Below, piece by piece: positions 6,297 through 8,404 of a DNA stretch of 8,404 nt; position 1 is the first letter of the stretch; each line of letters begins with the position of its first letter. The notes beneath the pieces were generated by a model that did not search any database, had not been told where the DNA came from, and saw only the letters and a list, made by a program, of their open reading frames with translations. The stretch is from JAAFHS01 sp031396505. GTDB taxonomy: Bacteria > Pseudomonadota > Alphaproteobacteria > Rhodobacterales > Rhodobacteraceae. The stretch covers positions 1-8,404 of the forward strand of contig JANNKX010000145.1 of assembly GCA_031396505.1 (NCBI GenBank), read 5' to 3'. The translations under genes and the position numbers were made by a program.

Positions 6297-7334
6297 ATGT
6301 CGATACTTTCCGGCCTCTTCTCATCGGATATGGCCATTGATCTTGGCACTGCCAACACGCTTGTTTATGTGCGCGGAAAGGGCATCGTTCTGAACGAACC
6401 CTCGGTTGTCGCCTATCATATCAAGGATGGCAAAAAGCAGGTTCTGGCCGTGGGTGAAGATGCCAAGCTGATGCTGGGGCGCACGCCCGGCACGATTCAG
6501 GCCATCCGCCCGATGCGCGACGGCGTCATCGCCGACTTCGAAGGCGCGGAAGAGATGATCAAACATTTCATCCGCAAAGTGCACAAGCGCACGACGTTTT
6601 CCAAACCCAAGATCATCGTCTGCGTCCCCTACGGCGCAACCCCGGTCGAAAAGCGCGCCATCCGCCAATCCGTACTGTCTGCGGGCGCACGCCGCGCGGG
6701 CCTGATTGCCGAACCGATTGCGGCAGCCATCGGTGCGGGCATGCCGATCACCGATCCGACGGGAAACATGGTCGTCGATATCGGCGGCGGCACCACCGAA
6801 GTGGCCGTGTTGTCCTTGGGTGACATCGTCTATGCCCGTTCCGTCCGCGTCGGCGGTGACCGCATGGATGAGGCGATCATCAACTACCTGCGCCGCCACC
6901 AGAACCTGCTGATCGGCGAATCCACCGCCGAACGCATCAAGACCTCCATCGGTACGGCGCGAATGCCCGATGACGGGCGCGGGTCATCCATGACAATCCG
7001 CGGGCGTGACCTGTTGAATGGTGTGCCCAAGGAAACCGAAATCAACCAGGCCCAGGTGGCCGAGGCGTTGGCCGAACCCGTGCAGCAGATCTGCGATGCC
7101 GTGATGCAGGCGCTGGAGGCGACACCGCCCGATCTGGCCGCCGACATCGTGGATCGCGGCGTTATGCTGACGGGCGGCGGGGCGCTGCTTGGTGATCTCG
7201 ATCTGTCCTTGCGCGAACAGACCGGGCTGTCGATCAGTGTGGCAAACGAATCGCTGAACTGTGTCGCACTTGGCACCGGCAAGGCGCTGGAATACGAAAA
7301 ACAACTGCGGCACGTTATCGACTACGACGCATAG
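6297..7334 (+). CDS. mreB: Rod-shape-determining actin homologue MreB
   Basis: This 345-aa protein is MreB, the bacterial actin that forms membrane-attached filaments and directs side-wall peptidoglycan synthesis with MreC, MreD, RodA and PBP2. All nucleotide-binding motifs are intact: phosphate 1 (D15-L-G-T-A-N-T), phosphate 2 (D161-IGGGTTEVAV) and the adenosine motif (T292-GGGALLGD). Length matches the family (about 345). I chose ATG 6297, which gives the usual MSILSGLFSSDMAIDLGTANT start and has AAGGA (6282-6286) 10 nt upstream; an in-frame ATG at 6213 adds 28 residues foreign to the family. The short hydrophobic start (ILSGLFSS) probably helps membrane attachment. It is first in the mreBCD operon, 20 nt ahead of mreC. 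Confidence 0.98.
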   Translation: MSILSGLFSSDMAIDLGTANTLVYVRGKGIVLNEPSVVAYHIKDGKKQVLAVGEDAKLMLGRTPGTIQAIRPMRDGVIADFEGAEEMIKHFIRKVHKRTTFSKPKIIVCVPYGATPVEKRAIRQSVLSAGARRAGLIAEPIAAAIGAGMPITDPTGNMVVDIGGGTTEVAVLSLGDIVYARSVRVGGDRMDEAIINYLRRHQNLLIGESTAERIKTSIGTARMPDDGRGSSMTIRGRDLLNGVPKETEINQAQVAEALAEPVQQICDAVMQALEATPPDLAADIVDRGVMLTGGGALLGDLDLSLREQTGLSISVANESLNCVALGTGKALEYEKQLRHVIDYDA

Positions 7335-7354
7335 GCGGCTTTCTGGGCATCGCA

Positions 7355-8320
7355 ATGGCAAAGACGCGCACCGATCCACAGGAATTCTCGCGCCCCCTGC
7401 GGCGCGTTCTGGTCAGCCTGCTGGTCTTGCTGCTGCTGGCGATATTCCTGCTGTGGCGCATCGACAGCCCGCGCGTGGAACGCTTTCGCGCCGCATTGGT
7501 CGACCGCGTCGTGCCGTCGTTTGACTGGGCCATGGCCCCGGTCACAAAAGTGGCCGACATGATCGACCAGTTCGAAAGCTATACCCGCATCTACGAACAA
7601 AATCAGGAACTCCGCCGCGAACTGCAACAGGTCCGCGCATGGCGCGAGGCGGCCCTGCGGCTGGAACAGGAAAACGCCCGCCTTCTTGACCTCAATCAGG
7701 TCCGCCTTGACCCGCGCCTGACGCATGTGACGGGTGTCGTCATGGCCGACAGTGGCAGCCCGTTTCGCCAATCTGTCCTGCTGAATGTGGGCAACCGCGA
7801 TGGCATTATTGATGGCTGGGCCGCGATGGACGGCATCGGTCTTGTCGGGCGCATTTCGGGCGTGGGCGAACGCACCGCGCGGGTCATCCTGCTGACTGAT
7901 ACCTCCAGCCGCATTCCCATCACCGTGCAGCCGTCCGGGCAAAAGGCCCTGCTGTCGGGCGACAATTCCACGCTGCCCCCGCTCGAATTTCTGGATGACC
8001 CCGATCAGGTCCGCCCCGGCGACCGCGTGGTGACATCGGGTGATGGTGCGGTATTTCCCGCCGATCTTCTGGTGGGTGAGGTGGTCCTGGGCAACGACCG
8101 CCGCCTGCGCGTGCGCCTGTCGGCCGACTATGGCCGGCTTGAATTTTTGCGCGTGTTGCGCAGCCATGCGATCGAACCCATCACCGATGCGGGCAGCCTG
8201 ATTGCGCCGCCCGTCGTCTTTGCCGCACCTGAACCCGAAATCGCCGTCCAACCCGACCCGACCGCGCCCACCGACGCCGCCGAACCTGCCCCCGGTGCCG
8301 CCGAAACCCCAACCGACTGA
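7355..8320 (+). CDS. mreC: Rod-shape-determining protein MreC
   Basis: This 321-aa protein is MreC, a bitopic inner-membrane protein whose periplasmic domain organises the elongasome, linking MreB filaments to PBP2. Residues 1-17 are a basic cytoplasmic tail, 18-34 a single membrane helix, 68-114 a coiled coil (rich in Q, E, R and L) that normally drives dimerisation, and 115-283 the twin beta-barrel core, with segments such as VVMADSGSPFRQSVLLNVG and GLVGRISGVGERTARVILLTD. Residues 285-321 form a Pro/Ala/Glu/Thr-rich tail, probably disordered. Only a weak ribosome site precedes ATG 7355 (20 nt after the mreB stop), so expression may depend on ribosomes arriving from mreB. mreD begins 5 nt after its TGA. 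Confidence 0.96.
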   Translation: MAKTRTDPQEFSRPLRRVLVSLLVLLLLAIFLLWRIDSPRVERFRAALVDRVVPSFDWAMAPVTKVADMIDQFESYTRIYEQNQELRRELQQVRAWREAALRLEQENARLLDLNQVRLDPRLTHVTGVVMADSGSPFRQSVLLNVGNRDGIIDGWAAMDGIGLVGRISGVGERTARVILLTDTSSRIPITVQPSGQKALLSGDNSTLPPLEFLDDPDQVRPGDRVVTSGDGAVFPADLLVGEVVLGNDRRLRVRLSADYGRLEFLRVLRSHAIEPITDAGSLIAPPVVFAAPEPEIAVQPDPTAPTDAAEPAPGAAETPTD

Positions 8321-8325
8321 TCGCC

Positions 8326-8404
8326 ATGTGGGGCGCCGTCCGCAATTCGATCTGGTATTATCGCGGCGTGTTTGTTGCCCTTGCCCTGATCCTGCTGTTC
8401 TTTC
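8326..8404 (+). CDS. mreD: Rod-shape-determining membrane protein MreD, 3' end missing
   Basis: Only the first 26 codons are present, beginning MWGAVRNSIWYYRG and running into a hydrophobic segment at the window end. Position directly after mreC (5 nt), a short arginine-containing cytoplasmic start and an immediate membrane helix fit MreD, a small polytopic partner of MreC. No clear ribosome site precedes ATG 8326, suggesting coupling to mreC. The assignment rests mainly on gene order. Confidence 0.82.
   Translation, partial: MWGAVRNSIWYYRGVFVALALILLFF

Noticed and set aside
7322..8251. A 309-codon minus-strand open frame opposite mreC
   Set aside because: It is the antisense shadow of a clearly identified mreC and shows no family motifs.

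Overview
This window looks like chromosome of an alphaproteobacterium, most likely of the Rhodobacteraceae (Roseobacter group). The signs are the GC-rich coding sequence, an MreB/MreC/MreD cluster with the N-termini expected for that family, a LeuA of the long proteobacterial type, and an RTX protein ending in a serralysin-like C-terminus. The family call is an inference from protein style; no search was run.

Layout. (1) Positions 1-1248 hold the last ~415 codons of leuA (2-isopropylmalate synthase), followed by a 24-nt perfect palindrome and a T-run that form a probable terminator. (2) Positions 1390-2526 encode a membrane-bound sterol desaturase/fatty acid hydroxylase-superfamily protein. 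(3) On the minus strand, from 4062 down to 2523, lies a compact three-gene operon: a DUF2975 four-helix membrane protein, a small YozG-like XRE regulator, and a short-chain dehydrogenase whose ATG directly follows the regulator's stop. Its last gene overlaps the hydroxylase gene tail to tail by 4 nt. (4) A 140-nt AT-rich divergent control region (4063-4202) carries four TTATC-containing elements, including a perfect 16-bp palindrome. (5) Positions 4203-6059 encode a 618-aa serine hydrolase (beta-lactamase/DD-peptidase fold) fused to eight RTX nonapeptides and a type I secretion C-terminus, closed by a strong hairpin terminator. (6) Positions 6297-8404 carry the cell-shape operon mreB-mreC-mreD; mreD is cut by the window end.

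How the parts relate. leuA and mreBCD are core genes. The genes between them (hydroxylase, regulator operon and RTX hydrolase) look like an accessory block placed between two conserved loci. The best candidate for something new is the divergent pair: an XRE/DUF2975 regulator module and a calcium-dependent, exported serine hydrolase sharing one promoter region with repeated palindromic sites. A regulatory link between them is inferred from layout only.
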